Assembly (NCBI GenBank): GCA_030674155.1
Contig: CM060329.1
Coordinates: forward strand, 26,986,184-27,050,183
Reading direction: 5' to 3'
From: Stramonita haemastoma
Lineage: Eukaryota > Mollusca > Gastropoda > Neogastropoda > Muricidae
DNA: 64,000 nt
The first letter of the stretch is position 1. Each line of letters begins with the position of its first letter. The notes beneath the pieces are model-generated. The model saw only the letters and a program-made list of their open reading frames with translations, had not been told where the DNA came from and did no database searches. This document shows positions 20,940-31,320 of this stretch, in pieces. A program made the translations under genes and the position numbers.

Positions 20940-21761
20940 CACAGATATATATTATTCAGGTGGAACTTTTTTTTATGTTGGGCTCAACCCCTATTTTCAT
21001 TACCTCTTTTTTTCTTTTCTTTTTTCTTCTTTCTTCTCATATCTTTTTTTAGGAGCTCGAACACGTTTCTTTTCCTTTTATTTGTGGGCCTCCAACCACC
21101 TTTTCTTTTCCCCTTTTTTGGGCCCATCCACGTTTCTTTTCCCTTTTTTGTGGCCTCACCACCTTTTCTTTTCCCCTTTTTTTGGCCTCAACCACTTTCT
21201 TTTCCTTTTGTGGGGCCCCCAACCACCTTTTCTTTTCCCCTTTTTTTGTGGGGCCTCCAACCACCGTTTCTTTTCCCCTTTTTTTGTGGGGCCTCCAACC
21301 ACCGTTTCTTTTCCCCTTTTTTTGTGGGGCCCCAACCACCGTTTCTTTTCCCCTTTTTTTATGGGGCCCCCACCACCTTTTCTTTTCCCCTTTTTTGTGG
21401 GGCCTCCAACCACCTTTTCTTTTCCCCACTTTTCTTTCTATTTCCATTTTCTGACATCCAACATTCCCTGTCACCTACTTCAACACTCATTCAAAACCTA
21501 AAAAGTAAACTCATCCAACAAAGTCAGGTACCAAACCACAGAAACAAAAATACAAAGGAAAAAAATCCATACAAACTGAAGTACTGTCATGATTAAGACA
21601 GGAGCACTCTGCTTTATACAGGCATGTGCATCAGTAATGCAACTGTGGTGCTGGTTTTACAGCAGAACCAAGAGCGTTGCTTCAAACATTCCATGGCTAC
21701 ATATCCATGACAATCCAATAACACCAGTGCACAGATTGACTTAAACATACTATTCCCCTGT

Positions 21762-21829
<68 letters not shown>

Positions 21830-22491
21830 TCTTTTTTGTTTCCTTTTTTCTTTTCTTTTTTTCTTCCTTTTTTTTTTCTTCATCTTTTTTGTGGGCCCCA
21901 TCACCTTTTCTTTTCCCCTTTTTTTTTTTATTTGTGGGGCCTCCAACCACCTTTTCTTTTCCCCTTTTTTTTTGTGGGCCTCCAACCACCTTTTCTTTTC
22001 CCTTTTTGTGGGCCTCAACCACCTTTCTTTTCCTTTTTTGTGGGGCCTCCAACCACCTTTTCTTTTCCCCTTTTTTGTGGGGCCTCCACATCTTTCCTGG
22101 CCTATTTCTTTTCCCCTTTTTTGGGGCCTCCAACCATTCTCCACCGTTTCTTTTCCCCACTTTCTTTCTATTTCCATTTTCTGACATCCAACATTCATGT
22201 CACCTATTTCAACACTCATTCAAAACCCAAAAAGTAAACTCACCAACAAAGTCAGGTACCAAACCACAGACACAAAAATACAAAGAAAAAAATCCATACA
22301 AACTGAAGTACTGTCATGATTAAGACAGGAGAATTCTGCTTTATACAGGCATGTACATCAGTAAAGCAACTGTGGTGCTGGTTTTACAGCAGAACCAAGA
22401 GTGTTGCTTCAAACATTCCATGGCTACATATCCATGACAAACGCAATAACACCAGTGCACAGATCGACTTGAAGCACACTATTCCCCATGT

Positions 22492-22548
<57 letters not shown>

Positions 22549-22555
22549 TCACTCA

Positions 22556-22592
<37 letters not shown>

Positions 22593-22817
22593 ACACAGAC
22601 TCTTTTTTGTTTCCTTTTCTTCCTTTTTTCTTTTCTTTTCTTCCTTTTTTTATTTTTCAGGGCCTCCAACCACCTTTTCTTTCCCCTATTTTTTTAAAGG
22701 GGCCTCCAACCACCTTTCTTTTTCCCCTTTTTTTCATGGCTACATATCCATGACAATCTACGAAAACACCAGTGCACAGATTGACTTAAAGCACACTATT
22801 CCCCCTGTGTGAGCACG

Positions 22818-22870
<53 letters not shown>

Positions 22871-23160
22871 TCTTTTTTGTTTCCTTTTTTTTTTTTCTTT
22901 TCTTTTTTTCTTTTTCTTTTTTTTTTTCTTTTCTTATCTTTTTTTGTGGGGCCTCCAACCACCTTTCTTTTCCCCTTTTTTTGTGGGGCCTCCAACCACC
23001 TTTTCTTTTCCCCTTTTTTGAGGGGCCTCCAACCACCTTTTCTTTTCCCCTCTTTTCTTTCACTGACATCCAATATTCATGTCACCTACTTCAACACCCA
23101 TTCAAAATCCAAAAAGAAAACCCATCCAAGAAAGTCAGGTACCAGACCACAGGATCAAAA
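20940..23160. repeat. Higher-order tandem repeat built on a ~36-bp pyrimidine minisatellite
   Basis: Minisatellite units (TTTTTTGTGGGGCCTCCAACC then ACCTTTTCTTTTCCCC) form arrays at 21060-21430, 21890-22160, 22660-22735 and 22950-23050. Each array alternates with a CA tract and a ~330-bp unique segment. The unique segment occurs nearly intact at 21430-21765 and 22155-22495, and in parts at 22733-22815 and 23056-23160. The long translated frames on both strands (KKGKRKGGW, PPFLFPFF) are this array, not proteins. Confidence 0.9.
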
Positions 23161-23220
23161 AGTAAAAGGGGAAAAGCTAGCTAGCTGAGAAACGGGGGGA
23201 AGGGGGGGGGGGCCAAAAAA

Positions 23221-23325
23221 TTGTGTGCCAGTGGGAACAAATGATAAAATTTACAAAATTGCAGGCACACAGGAAGTAGATGGAAGAAAGCACACAGGCT
23301 GCTTGTTTTTCTATTAAAAAAAAAA
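23221..23325 (+). mobile_element. SINE-A copy 5 (3' fragment)
   Basis: GTGTGCCAGTGGGAACAAATGA to the poly-A-like tail. It follows a G-rich junction at 23190-23212. Confidence 0.65.
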
Positions 23326-23811
23326 AGTTTAATCTTTTTCATAAAACCTCTTTCCTGTGGACCTGAATAAATTTACTTTTTCTTTCTGCTAAATATCCAA
23401 TTTTCTCAAATTTCACCCCCCCCCCCCAAAAAAAAAAAACCCACAAAAAACCCTGTTTTATCAGTTTCAGGAAAGTTAAATTACCATTGTGTCCATGTAC
23501 CATTGCATCCATCTGCCAGTGTGTTGACATGCAGGGTAGGGGTCAGGGTAAGTGTGACGAGTTAGTATCAGGTTAGGGTTAGGATTAGCAGAACTTGGGA
23601 CTGGGCTTGTCAGTCAGTGAGCATGCATCAATGTATGCATGTGGACACAACGGCATGTGGACACCATGGTTTTTATACTTTCTTTTTTCTTTTAGACACA
23701 AACTATTATTCCCACCAAAAGCAAATGGTACTTGAATGACTTTAAAACATTCTGCTCCAAGTTTGATTCAAAAAAGCAAAAAAGGTTTCAGGGCTTAAGT
23801 CTTTTCATTAG
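23326..23811. other. No gene recognised
   Basis: Contains a C/A homopolymer junction at 23417-23440 and a short GGGTTAGG-like patch near 23530-23590. Nothing else seen. Confidence 0.4.
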
Positions 23812-24187
23812 GTGGCTGGATGGTTAAGACCTTCACCTGCACAACAAGTAAACCATGAGGTTCTGAGTTCGATTCCAGATTTCCCCTTTCTTCCCAGCTG
23901 ACATGAAAATCAAAATGATGTCGGATCACACCATATGCTTACAGACTTGTGCATATTAAAAGAACCCATGGCATAAAAGAACATTTTGGAAAAAAGAAAA
24001 GAACCCACGACCATTGAATTTTTGTTGTTGTTGAGGGACATACACCCTGACTGTCCCAGTAAAATTGGTAGATTCAACTCTCAACTGTTCCCCCCAAGTC
24101 AAAATGAGGCTGCCTTAATCATGGGATTAAAGTCACCTACACAAAATCTCATCACTGGTCAACCCGGAGCTCTAGCCGAGGAATTAA
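23812..24187 (+). mobile_element. SINE family B, full-length-like copy
   Basis: The tRNA-like head GCTGGATGGTTAAGACC ... GAGTTCGATTCCAG is followed by the body (CATATTAAAAGAACCCATGG) and the 3' core (CACAAAATCTCATCACTGG, GAGCTCTAGCCGAGGAA). Confidence 0.7.
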
Positions 24188-24427
24188 ACAAAAATGTTTT
24201 CACCTAGAAATATTACACTAAAAAAAAAGAAAAAGAAAGATCAATTATGAAATGTTATTTTTCTCAACCCTACCATAAATTTCCCTTAATTACTGACGTA
24301 AACATACATCCTACCCCCTCCTCTCAAATATCCCTTTACCTTAAATCGCTTTTTCAATGCTCAACCTGCCTGTTAACAAGCACCAACACACACACACCCC
24401 TAACACTGATAATCATGATGTACTCAG

Positions 24428-24680
24428 GGGTATCCGCCTTGCCCCAGTGGTTAGGGCCTTGTGCCAGTGATCTGACGGCCTGGGTTTGAGCCACCATGAA
24501 GGCACTCAGTTTAAAAAATTTTCCCCTGGAGTTATCTTACTGACTCCACAACTCCTTTGATGAGACATAAACGAAAACCTGCATTGAGTGCATGGAAAAC
24601 ACTTGCACACAGTTAAAAATCATTCCGCCTTTCTCTTCCTACCAGTAGAAATGAATGACAAACTTGAAAATACACATAAC
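24428..24680 (+). mobile_element. SINE-A-related copy 6 (diverged)
   Basis: A tRNA-like head (TTGCCCCAGTGGTTAGGGCC ... GGGTTTGAGCC) and a shortened SINE-A body (CCCCTGGAGTTATC, GATGAGACATAAAC). Confidence 0.6.
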
Positions 24681-25194
24681 CATATTATGATATATAATTA
24701 TATCTATAGACAACCTTAAAAGTTATACACATATGTACACACACACACACTACTTCCCTACCTACACATCACATAACTGCATTTTCCACAGTTAACATAA
24801 CAGCATCCACACACTAATCCCTCTGTTGTGCTGGCCTTAATGGTCTAGTACACCTATGAAACAGGCAATGGCGTATTAACACAGTAATTTCTCAGCTTAG
24901 TTGTTTTCAGTCCTGAATATGTTCATCAAAATCTTACCCGATTTTCATTTCAAAAGCATGATAAACTGGTCATGAAACAACAACAACAAAATGAATGCAT
25001 TTCCAACAAATACTGAAAATTGCGCAGCATATTTTGGTCAATTTTTTTTCCTCATTTCATCCCTTATGGAGACCAGATTATGTTTTCAAAAGCCCTTTTA
25101 TCTATGATCTTAAAAATTGTTTTAAAAAGTACATATGGTACATGCATGTATACGGTGAAGCATTTAGATTTTTCTTTCTTTTGTTCATCTGAAA

Positions 25195-26080
25195 AAGCCC
25201 CAGTGATGATGAAGTCTGGTGATGATGAAGTCCTGGTGATGATGAAGTCCTGGTGATGATGAAGTGCTGGTGATGATGACGTCATTGATGAAGTGCTGGT
25301 GATGATGAAGTGCTGGTGATGATGAAGTGCTGGTGATGATGAAGTCCTGGTGTTGATGAAGTGAAGTCCTGGTGATGATGAAGTCCTGTGATGATGAAGT
25401 CCTGGTGTTGATGAAGTCCTGGTGATGATGAAGTGCTGGTGTTGATGAAGTCCTGGTGTTGATGACGTGCTGGTGTTGATGAAGTGCTGGTGTTGCACTG
25501 ATGAAGTCCTTGTGTTGATGAAGTCATTTCGTTGACGAAGTCCTTGCATTGATGAAGTTTGGGATGAAGTCTTTGCGTTGATGATGCGTTTATGTTGAGT
25601 CGTTATGTTGAGGAAGTCCTTGCATTGGTGATGAAGTCCTGGTGGTGATGAAGTCCTGGTGTTGATAAAGTGCTGGTGTTGATGAAGTCATTGATGAAGT
25701 CCTGATGACTGGTGTTGATGAAGTCCTGGTGTTGATGAAGTCTTGGTGATGATGAAGTTCTGGTGTTGATGAAGTCCTGGTGTTGATGAAGTCATTGATG
25801 AAGTCCTGGTGTTGATGAAGTCCTGGTGTTGATGAAGTCCTGGTGTTGATGAAGTCATTGATGAAGTCCTGGTGTTGGTGAGGTCATAGATGAAGTCCTG
25901 GTGTTGATCACAAAGTCTTTGCATTGATGAAGTCTTGGCAAGAGGAAGTCTTACTCTCACTCTCTTGGTACAGAAAAAATCTTGGCATTGATGAGGTCCC
26001 GGTAAAAATGAAGTCTTAGTGACAATGAAGTCTTGGTGATGATGCAGGTATTGAAGACTTGGCAAAGATGATGACAATGG
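25195..26080. repeat. 17-bp minisatellite (GATGAAGTCCTGGTGTT)
   Basis: About 50 variant units; the third base block alternates between TGATGAT and TGTTGAT. The 17-bp unit lacks stops in the reverse frames and 17 is not divisible by 3. All three reverse frames are therefore one 51-bp cycle and stay open, which creates long pseudo-ORFs (25064-25549, 25282-25527, 25688-26077). Confidence 0.95.
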
Positions 26081-26339
26081 TAAAGTTTTAAAGTCCTGGT
26101 ATAAATCCTGAGAATAATAAAAATCATGAATATGTTATCTCAAAACAGAAACGTATGCATTAATCATATTTAACTTAACAACTAAGCAAACAATTAACAA
26201 CATCTTTAAAAATATGAACGATCAACACAGAAAATGGTGCAATACAGCATTAGTGAATCACGACTGCTATGTAATAAAACACCCTTTTTTTAAATAAAAG
26301 ATGTTTACATTATAAAAATGTATTAATACAGAGCATTGA

Positions 26340-26592
26340 GAGGCATCACTGCCTAGTGATCAGCGTTATGCTCGTAATCTGATGGTCTGGGATCAAGTCA
26401 CCATGGTGACAGCCGCTTTAGGGGATTTTACCCTGGTGTTATCACTATCAGTACTGACTCCTCTCCTTAAAAGTCCTTCAGATGAAACCGTAAACCAAGA
26501 CCCTATGTGCAATTGCATGCACTGATGCAGAACACCTTGCCTTTCAGAAGAGTAGTCCAATTTATATTGGCAGGAATGCGTATATCAATTCT
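26340..26592 (+). mobile_element. SINE-A-related copy 7 (diverged)
   Basis: Head ACTGCCTAGTGATCAGCG ... then GGGGATTTTACCCTGG, AGTACTGACTCC, CAGATGAAACCGTAAACC and CTTTCAGAAGAGTAG. Confidence 0.65.
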
Positions 26593-26629
26593 TTATTTAA
26601 AATGAATATAACATCATGTTTAAACACTA

Positions 26630-26732
26630 TCCCCAAAGTAAGAATGCTGCAACCTGGATAAAACAGTCACATATATATATGCAAAAATTTCATCATTGGT
26701 GGACCTTGGACTTGGAGCTCTAACCAAGGAAC
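26630..26732 (+). repeat. SINE-B 3' core fragment
   Basis: CCAAAGTAAGAATGCTGCAACC ... CATCATTGGTGGACC ... GGAGCTCTAACCAAGGAAC. Confidence 0.6.
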
Positions 26733-26734
26733 AG

Positions 26735-27300
26735 AAAAAAAATTATATATAAATAGAGAGAGAGAGAGTGATTGCACAGACAGCACGTGCTATTAAATTT
26801 TGACATATCTCACTACAGCATAAAACTTACATCACACAAATTTATAACAAATTTTCCTCTCATCTAGATTCCATGCAGTTCTCGCCTGTTACCTACTCCC
26901 TCTCTTTCCCCATATTTCTTTGGTTCCCTGTCAACATGAATGGTTTCTATTTAACAGAACTGAGTTTGAGATGACACTAAGGGGCCTACTCCTCTTTTGA
27001 AGTGTCTTAACTTGTGAAATCCTGAAATATTTTTTTGATGAAATATGTGGGTAGATCTTTTGCATTTTCTTATGTCTTTCCACTTTCTTTTCACACAACA
27101 TCACTGAACAACAACAACAGTAGCAATAATAATAATAATAATAATAATAAATTAAATAATAATAATAAAGTCTACACAGGACAAAGGAACAGACCAGAGT
27201 TTGTGCTACTTGAAACGAAAGTAAATGTCGGGTGGAACTAATCTGGCGAGATTAAAAATAATACACTTTTGCAGGTCTTGGCTACAGTTAATAATTATGC
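26735..27300. other. No gene recognised
   Basis: Short GA and AAT microsatellites (26755-26768, 27127-27165). No exon-like block stands out. Confidence 0.4.
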
Positions 27301-27470
27301 TGCTGAAAAGACCAGAATCAAGTGTGGGCCATGATTTTATATTAGATTTTTTTTCAGTCAAGACAAACTTTCTATAGATTGCCTCACCTATGCGGAGGAA
27401 GGCAGCAATAACTTTTTGGGCCAGAGCCCTTTTTTGACGAAATTTTACTGGACTAGGCCTATTAGCCTGT

Positions 27471-27530
27471 GAGATTTCCGATTTAGGAAGCTACCGATCA
27501 GCAGGCCTTATTTCCTAAATCGGAAATCTC
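27471..27530. other. Perfect 19-bp inverted repeat (hairpin)
   Basis: GAGATTTCCGATTTAGGAA at 27471-27489 is repeated exactly in reverse complement at 27512-27530, with a 22-nt loop. No protein-coding explanation seen. Confidence 0.9.
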
Positions 27531-27573
27531 CGATGCAACGTAAATCAACATACGTACCAAAGCCATACAGCCG

Positions 27574-27741
27574 TTACATCCACATAACGAAGCATTCAAT
27601 ATTGACGAAGTGACGAAGAGAAAATCTTTTACAACTGCCAGATTTAAACTCTAAACCTATGTTTCTGCCACTGTTGTTCTCAGTGCCTTGATTGATTTTT
27701 TTAGTTGAGTTGCATCTCAGAACTTTCATATTGCGCGCCAT
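27574..27741 (-). other. Candidate first exon / short ORF with strong start context
   Basis: Minus-strand ATG at 27739-27741 in AACAAGATGGCG, an excellent initiation context. The frame runs 55 codons with no recognised domain. It may be a real first exon whose donor I cannot place, or a chance ORF. Confidence 0.25.
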
Positions 27742-27830
27742 CTTGTTTTTAAAGTCAAATGCATTGGTGATGAAAGGAAAATAATGGTTGGTCAAAATTG
27801 GAGCATTAAGCCAATCAGAAATATCGACAG
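27742..27830 (-). promoter_or_regulatory. Promoter-like patch with CCAAT box
   Basis: An inverted CCAAT box (27811-27815; minus strand CTGATTGGCTTAAT) lies about 70 bp upstream of an AAGATGGCG start. A minus-strand promoter is the simplest reading. Confidence 0.3.
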
Positions 27831-27995
27831 AAAATGACTCTTGGGTTTTACTTTCCTTTGGGCTATACACACGGCTGCGGCAAGGATGCACTTAGCCTAT
27901 TTAGAAACGGGGCTTTTGTTAATTATTTTTTGCGGATGCACTGCGCGAATTGTTTTGCGCCCGGGAGTAATATGCAGGAATCCCGAAGCCTAGAA

Positions 27996-27999
<4 letters not shown>

Positions 28000-28058
<59 letters not shown>
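28000..28058. repeat. (CA)n microsatellite
   Basis: About 29 CA units. Confidence 0.98.
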
Positions 28059-28059
<1 letters not shown>

Positions 28060-28199
28060 CTTGTCTTGTAAGATTCTGTTTGGATGATAATCCTCATTTA
28101 TTTTAGTTTTCAACCACGGTTGATATTTGTCTTTGATTGTTTTAGAGGTCAATTTTCTTGATTTTTTTGTGAGGGCAGGATGAAAAAAAGTTGTGTAAA

Positions 28200-28256
28200 C
28201 TTAATCTTTTACCCTCAATAAAGATCATTTTGACTTGACTTGACTTGACTTGACTT

Positions 28257-28326
<70 letters not shown>
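28200..28326. repeat. (TTGAC)n then (CA)n tail
   Basis: CCTCAATAAAGATCATTTTG runs into five TTGAC units and then about 34 CA units. This resembles the 3' end of a non-LTR element, but no upstream body was identified. Confidence 0.6.
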
Positions 28327-28329
<3 letters not shown>

Positions 28330-28333
28330 GAAG

Positions 28334-28669
28334 GGGACGGGATAACCTAATGGTCAGAACATTGCGCTCGCAATTTGACGATCGGAGTTCGACTCCCGTT
28401 CGAGGGGATTTTCCCCCTGGAGTTAACATTAGAGCTGACTCCACTCTCCCCAAAAGTCTTTTGGATGAGACTGAAAACCGAGGCCCCGACTGCGAACGCA
28501 CACAGAACATCTTGCACACACGTAAAATCCTGTTCCGCTTTTCGTAAGAGTAGACCATTGGGTGCAGGTGGGAATAGATGACAATATTTACAAAACTACT
28601 TACACACGAGGACTGGATGAAAAAAAAAAGCGCATGAGTGCTATTCCATTATCCTCGAAATAAAAGAAT

Positions 28670-28672
<3 letters not shown>
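28334..28672 (+). mobile_element. SINE-A copy 8 (full length)
   Basis: GATAACCTAATGGTCAGAACATT head, mutated B-box (AGTTCGACTCC), complete body and 3' end, followed directly by a CA tract. Confidence 0.9.

Positions 28673-28673
<1 letters not shown>

Positions 28674-28742
<69 letters not shown>
28674..28742. repeat. (CA)n microsatellite between two SINEs
   Basis: About 34 CA units starting at the 3' end of SINE-A copy 8. Confidence 0.98.
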
Positions 28743-28743
<1 letters not shown>

Positions 28744-28746
<3 letters not shown>

Positions 28747-29083
28747 GGAGACGGGTTAGTCTAGTGTTCAGAACAATGCGCTCGCAATTTGACAACCCAG
28801 GTTCGATTCCCGTTCGAGAAGATTTTTTCCCCAGGAGTTAACATCAGTGCAGACTCCATTTTTTCCCCAAAGTGCTTCGGATGAGACTATAAACCAAGGC
28901 CCGTGTGCAAACGCACGCGGAACATCTTGCACACACGTTAAATCCTGTTTCGCTTTTCCCAAGAATAGGCCATTGTGTGCCGGAGGGAACAGATGGCAAA
29001 ATGTACAAAACTGCATACACAAGGGGACAATATTAAAAAAAAAAAAAGCACATGAGTCCTCGATATAAAAGAATAAATAAAAA

Positions 29084-29086
<3 letters not shown>
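28744..29086 (+). mobile_element. SINE-A copy 9 (full length)
   Basis: Head GTTAGTCTAGTGTTCAGAAC, B-box GGTTCGATTCC, full body, ATAAATAAAAAATA tail, then a CA tract. Confidence 0.9.

Positions 29087-29088
<2 letters not shown>

Positions 29089-29154
<66 letters not shown>
29089..29154. repeat. (CA)n microsatellite
   Basis: About 32 CA units between SINE-A copies 9 and 10. Confidence 0.98.
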
Positions 29155-29156
<2 letters not shown>

Positions 29157-29173
29157 TGGGGGGGGGGGGGGGG

Positions 29174-29507
29174 GGTAGCCTGATTGGTTAGAGTGTTGTG
29201 CATTGTGCTCGTGATTTACTGGCTCGAATAACAGCCTATTCAAGGAGGCATTAATTTTCCCCCTGGAGTCAACATCAGTGCCGACTCCACTCCTCCCAAA
29301 AATCCGATGAGACTGTAAACCGAGGTCCCGTGTACGAACATCTTGCGCACTCGTTAAAACTTGTTCTGCTTTTCGGAAGAGTCGGCACTGGCCGGCGGGA
29401 AGCATGACAAAATATACATAGCCTACTAGCCTACATACACACGGGGAGCGGATGTACAAAAGCACATGGGTGCTTATTCCTTTATCTTCGTAATAAAAGA
29501 TAGCTAA

Positions 29508-29508
<1 letters not shown>
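29174..29508 (+). mobile_element. SINE-A copy 10 (diverged)
   Basis: TAGCCTGATTGGTTAGAG head, damaged B-box, body CCCCTGGAGTCAACATCAG through TTATCTTCGTAATAAAAG, then a CA tract. Confidence 0.85.

Positions 29509-29510
<2 letters not shown>

Positions 29511-29574
<64 letters not shown>
29511..29574. repeat. (CA)n microsatellite
   Basis: About 32 CA units between SINE-A copies 10 and 11. Confidence 0.98.
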
Positions 29575-29581
<7 letters not shown>

Positions 29582-29585
29582 ACAC

Positions 29586-29722
29586 TTTTCCAAAGAGTAG
29601 GCCACTGTGTGCCGGTAGGAACAGATGACAAAATGTACAAAACTGCATACACACGGGGACTGATGTAAAAAAAATTAAGCACATGACTGCTTAATAACCC
29701 ATTGTCCTCTGTATAAAAGAAC
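29586..29722 (+). mobile_element. SINE-A copy 11 (3' fragment)
   Basis: Begins at CTTTTCCAAAGAGTAGGCCA and runs to the TCCTCTGTATAAAAG 3' end. Confidence 0.8.
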
Positions 29723-29891
29723 ACACACGCACGCACTTTGTTGTTTTCTGTGCTTTTTTTATTTATTTTTTTTATAAAGTATGGACATGAAGGAATGGGT
29801 AATGTTGTCATCTGATATTATTTGTCACCCTAGTAGCCTACTGTGTAACAGTGTTGGTGTGTCACACTGACTGCAGTACAGAAAAATCCCC

Positions 29892-30059
29892 ATGTCTGTG
29901 CCTCCAGAGATAGCCTTGTGGAGCTCTGTTCCTGCACGTGCAGGGTCGCCCACAGTGTCCTTGTCTGCCCGTGGTGGTTTGCCCAATGTTTCTTGGCTGT
30001 TGGCTTACATGTCTGAAGAAGAGTCCAGAGTAGAAGGGTCTGTGGTAGGCTATAGGTAG
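29892..30059 (+). other. Small ORF of 55 codons, uncertain
   Basis: ATG at 29892-29894, TAG at 30057-30059, reading MSVPPEIALWSSVPARAGSP and on to VEGSVVGYR. Composition is more protein-like than the surroundings. An AG acceptor-like site lies just before it. No family recognised. Confidence 0.2.
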
Positions 30060-30186
30060 TGCTCGCATGCGTGTGTGTGTTGGAGGGGGATGTGAGATTA
30101 CAATTTAATTCCAGTATTCAAATTCTTCTATTTGGGGACTAATGAATGAGCATCCATGTGGGGTTTTGGGGTTGGTTTTTTTTTTA

Positions 30187-30432
30187 ACACCCAATGCCTG
30201 TGTAAATGCAGTTTTGTGGGCCTATATGTCGTCATCCGTTCCCACCGGCACACGATGTCCTACTCTTCCAAAAGGCGGAACACGCGTGTGAAAGATGTTC
30301 TGGCGCGATCGCAAACGTGGCCTCAAACATAGTCTCAAACCGTGGACTTTCGGGAAAGTGGAATCGGCACTGATTTAACTCCGGTGGAAAGATCCCTATG
30401 TCTCAGATGTGGCTCGAGCCCAACCTCTCATT
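30187..30432 (-). mobile_element. SINE-A copy 12 (minus strand)
   Basis: Reverse complement of the SINE-A body: GTTCCCACCGGCACACGATG, CTACTCTTCCAAAAGGCGGAA and the TTAACTCCGGTGG block. Confidence 0.8.
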
Positions 30433-30477
30433 TAATTTTTTTTTTTAAGGAAAGAAAAAAGATGTTGCGTAGGCCTA

Positions 30478-30528
30478 TGCCACCATTTTACCCTCCATCA
30501 AGGTAACCGCATTCCGACTTTGGGGATG
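30478..30528 (-). repeat. SINE-B core fragment (minus strand)
   Basis: The reverse strand reads CCCAAAGTCGGAATGCGGTTACC, matching the core at 31884 and 34778. Confidence 0.5.
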
Positions 30529-30529
30529 G

Positions 30530-30840
30530 TATCCAAACACTACACCTGTGTGCAAACGGTTTTGTTTATTTTTTAAAAAATTAATTTGTGATTGTTCCTG
30601 CCAGCTCCCAATGGCCCACTCTTCCAAAAGGAGGAATGGGGATTTAACGTGTGTGCAAGATGTTGTGCATGCGTTCGTACACGGAGCCTCAGTCTCTCGT
30701 CTCATCCTAGGACTTTTGGGGGAGTTGAGTCAGTACTAATGTGAACTTCAGGGTAAAATTTCCTTAAATAGGCCCCTCGGACGGGGCTCAATCCTGGGCC
30801 TTCAGATCATGAGCAACACTCTAACCACTAGGCTACCCCT
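30530..30840 (-). mobile_element. SINE-A copy 13 (minus strand)
   Basis: Reverse complement of body and head, ending in CTCTAACCACTAGGCTACCCC (the A-box end) at 30840. Confidence 0.85.
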
Positions 30841-31029
30841 ATTCCCCCTTCCCAACTCGGAAAAACTCCAAATTAAGACACTGGGCGCTGGAAAACTTTT
30901 TTTTTTCAAAGACTGGGCGCTGGGACGTACGATACTCTCACCTACTCTCACCTCCAGACGACTATGACGACCTTAGACATACACTGCCACTACGCAGGGA
31001 ATTGCAAATGGCTGAATGATTAGTGACTA

Positions 31030-31233
31030 CCATATCTCATTGTGACCCATCTTCACTCTAAATCTCTCAAGGAACTGTTCAACATATAACCTCAAATGAC
31101 TATAATCATAAAACAAGAAAATGACAAACAAAAGCGCTAAAGCACAAATTGCTATAACTTGCCAAAAATGTACAAAGAGAAGAAAGATTATTAGCATTAC
31201 GAACCTTGTAGATTTCACATGAACACCAACCAT
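31030..31233 (-). other. Small two-helix membrane ORF, uncertain
   Basis: 67-68 codons from an ATG at 31231-31233. Two hydrophobic stretches (FVMLIIFLLFVHFW; AICALALLFVIFLF) are followed by a charged end. It sits directly below a promoter-like patch. An overlapping upstream ATG (31238-31240) in another frame weakens the case. No family recognised. Confidence 0.25.
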
Positions 31234-31240
31234 GGCTCAT

Positions 31241-31320
31241 TGCTGGAAAGACCACGTGCTTCGCACGCGCAGACTCACAAAACGTATTAAATTAAATAGC
31301 CAATCAGCGGCTATTAAATT
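31241..31320 (-). promoter_or_regulatory. Promoter-like patch: E-box and CCAAT box
   Basis: CACGTG at 31253-31258, an inverted CCAAT box at 31300-31304 (minus strand GCTGATTGGCTA) and an AT-rich TATTTAATTTAATA between them. All lie upstream of a minus-strand ATG. Confidence 0.35.

Noticed and set aside
20929..23188. Pro/Phe-rich (+) and Lys/Gly-rich (-) frames that resemble repetitive proteins
   Set aside because: The 36-bp unit is divisible by three, so frames stay open by arithmetic; strand-symmetric open frames and flanking spacers show a DNA-level repeat.
25064..26077. His/Gln/Thr/Ser-rich reverse frames (HQHQDFINTRTSS type)
   Set aside because: Consequence of the 17-bp minisatellite; all reverse frames give the same peptide cycle, so no coding selection is indicated.
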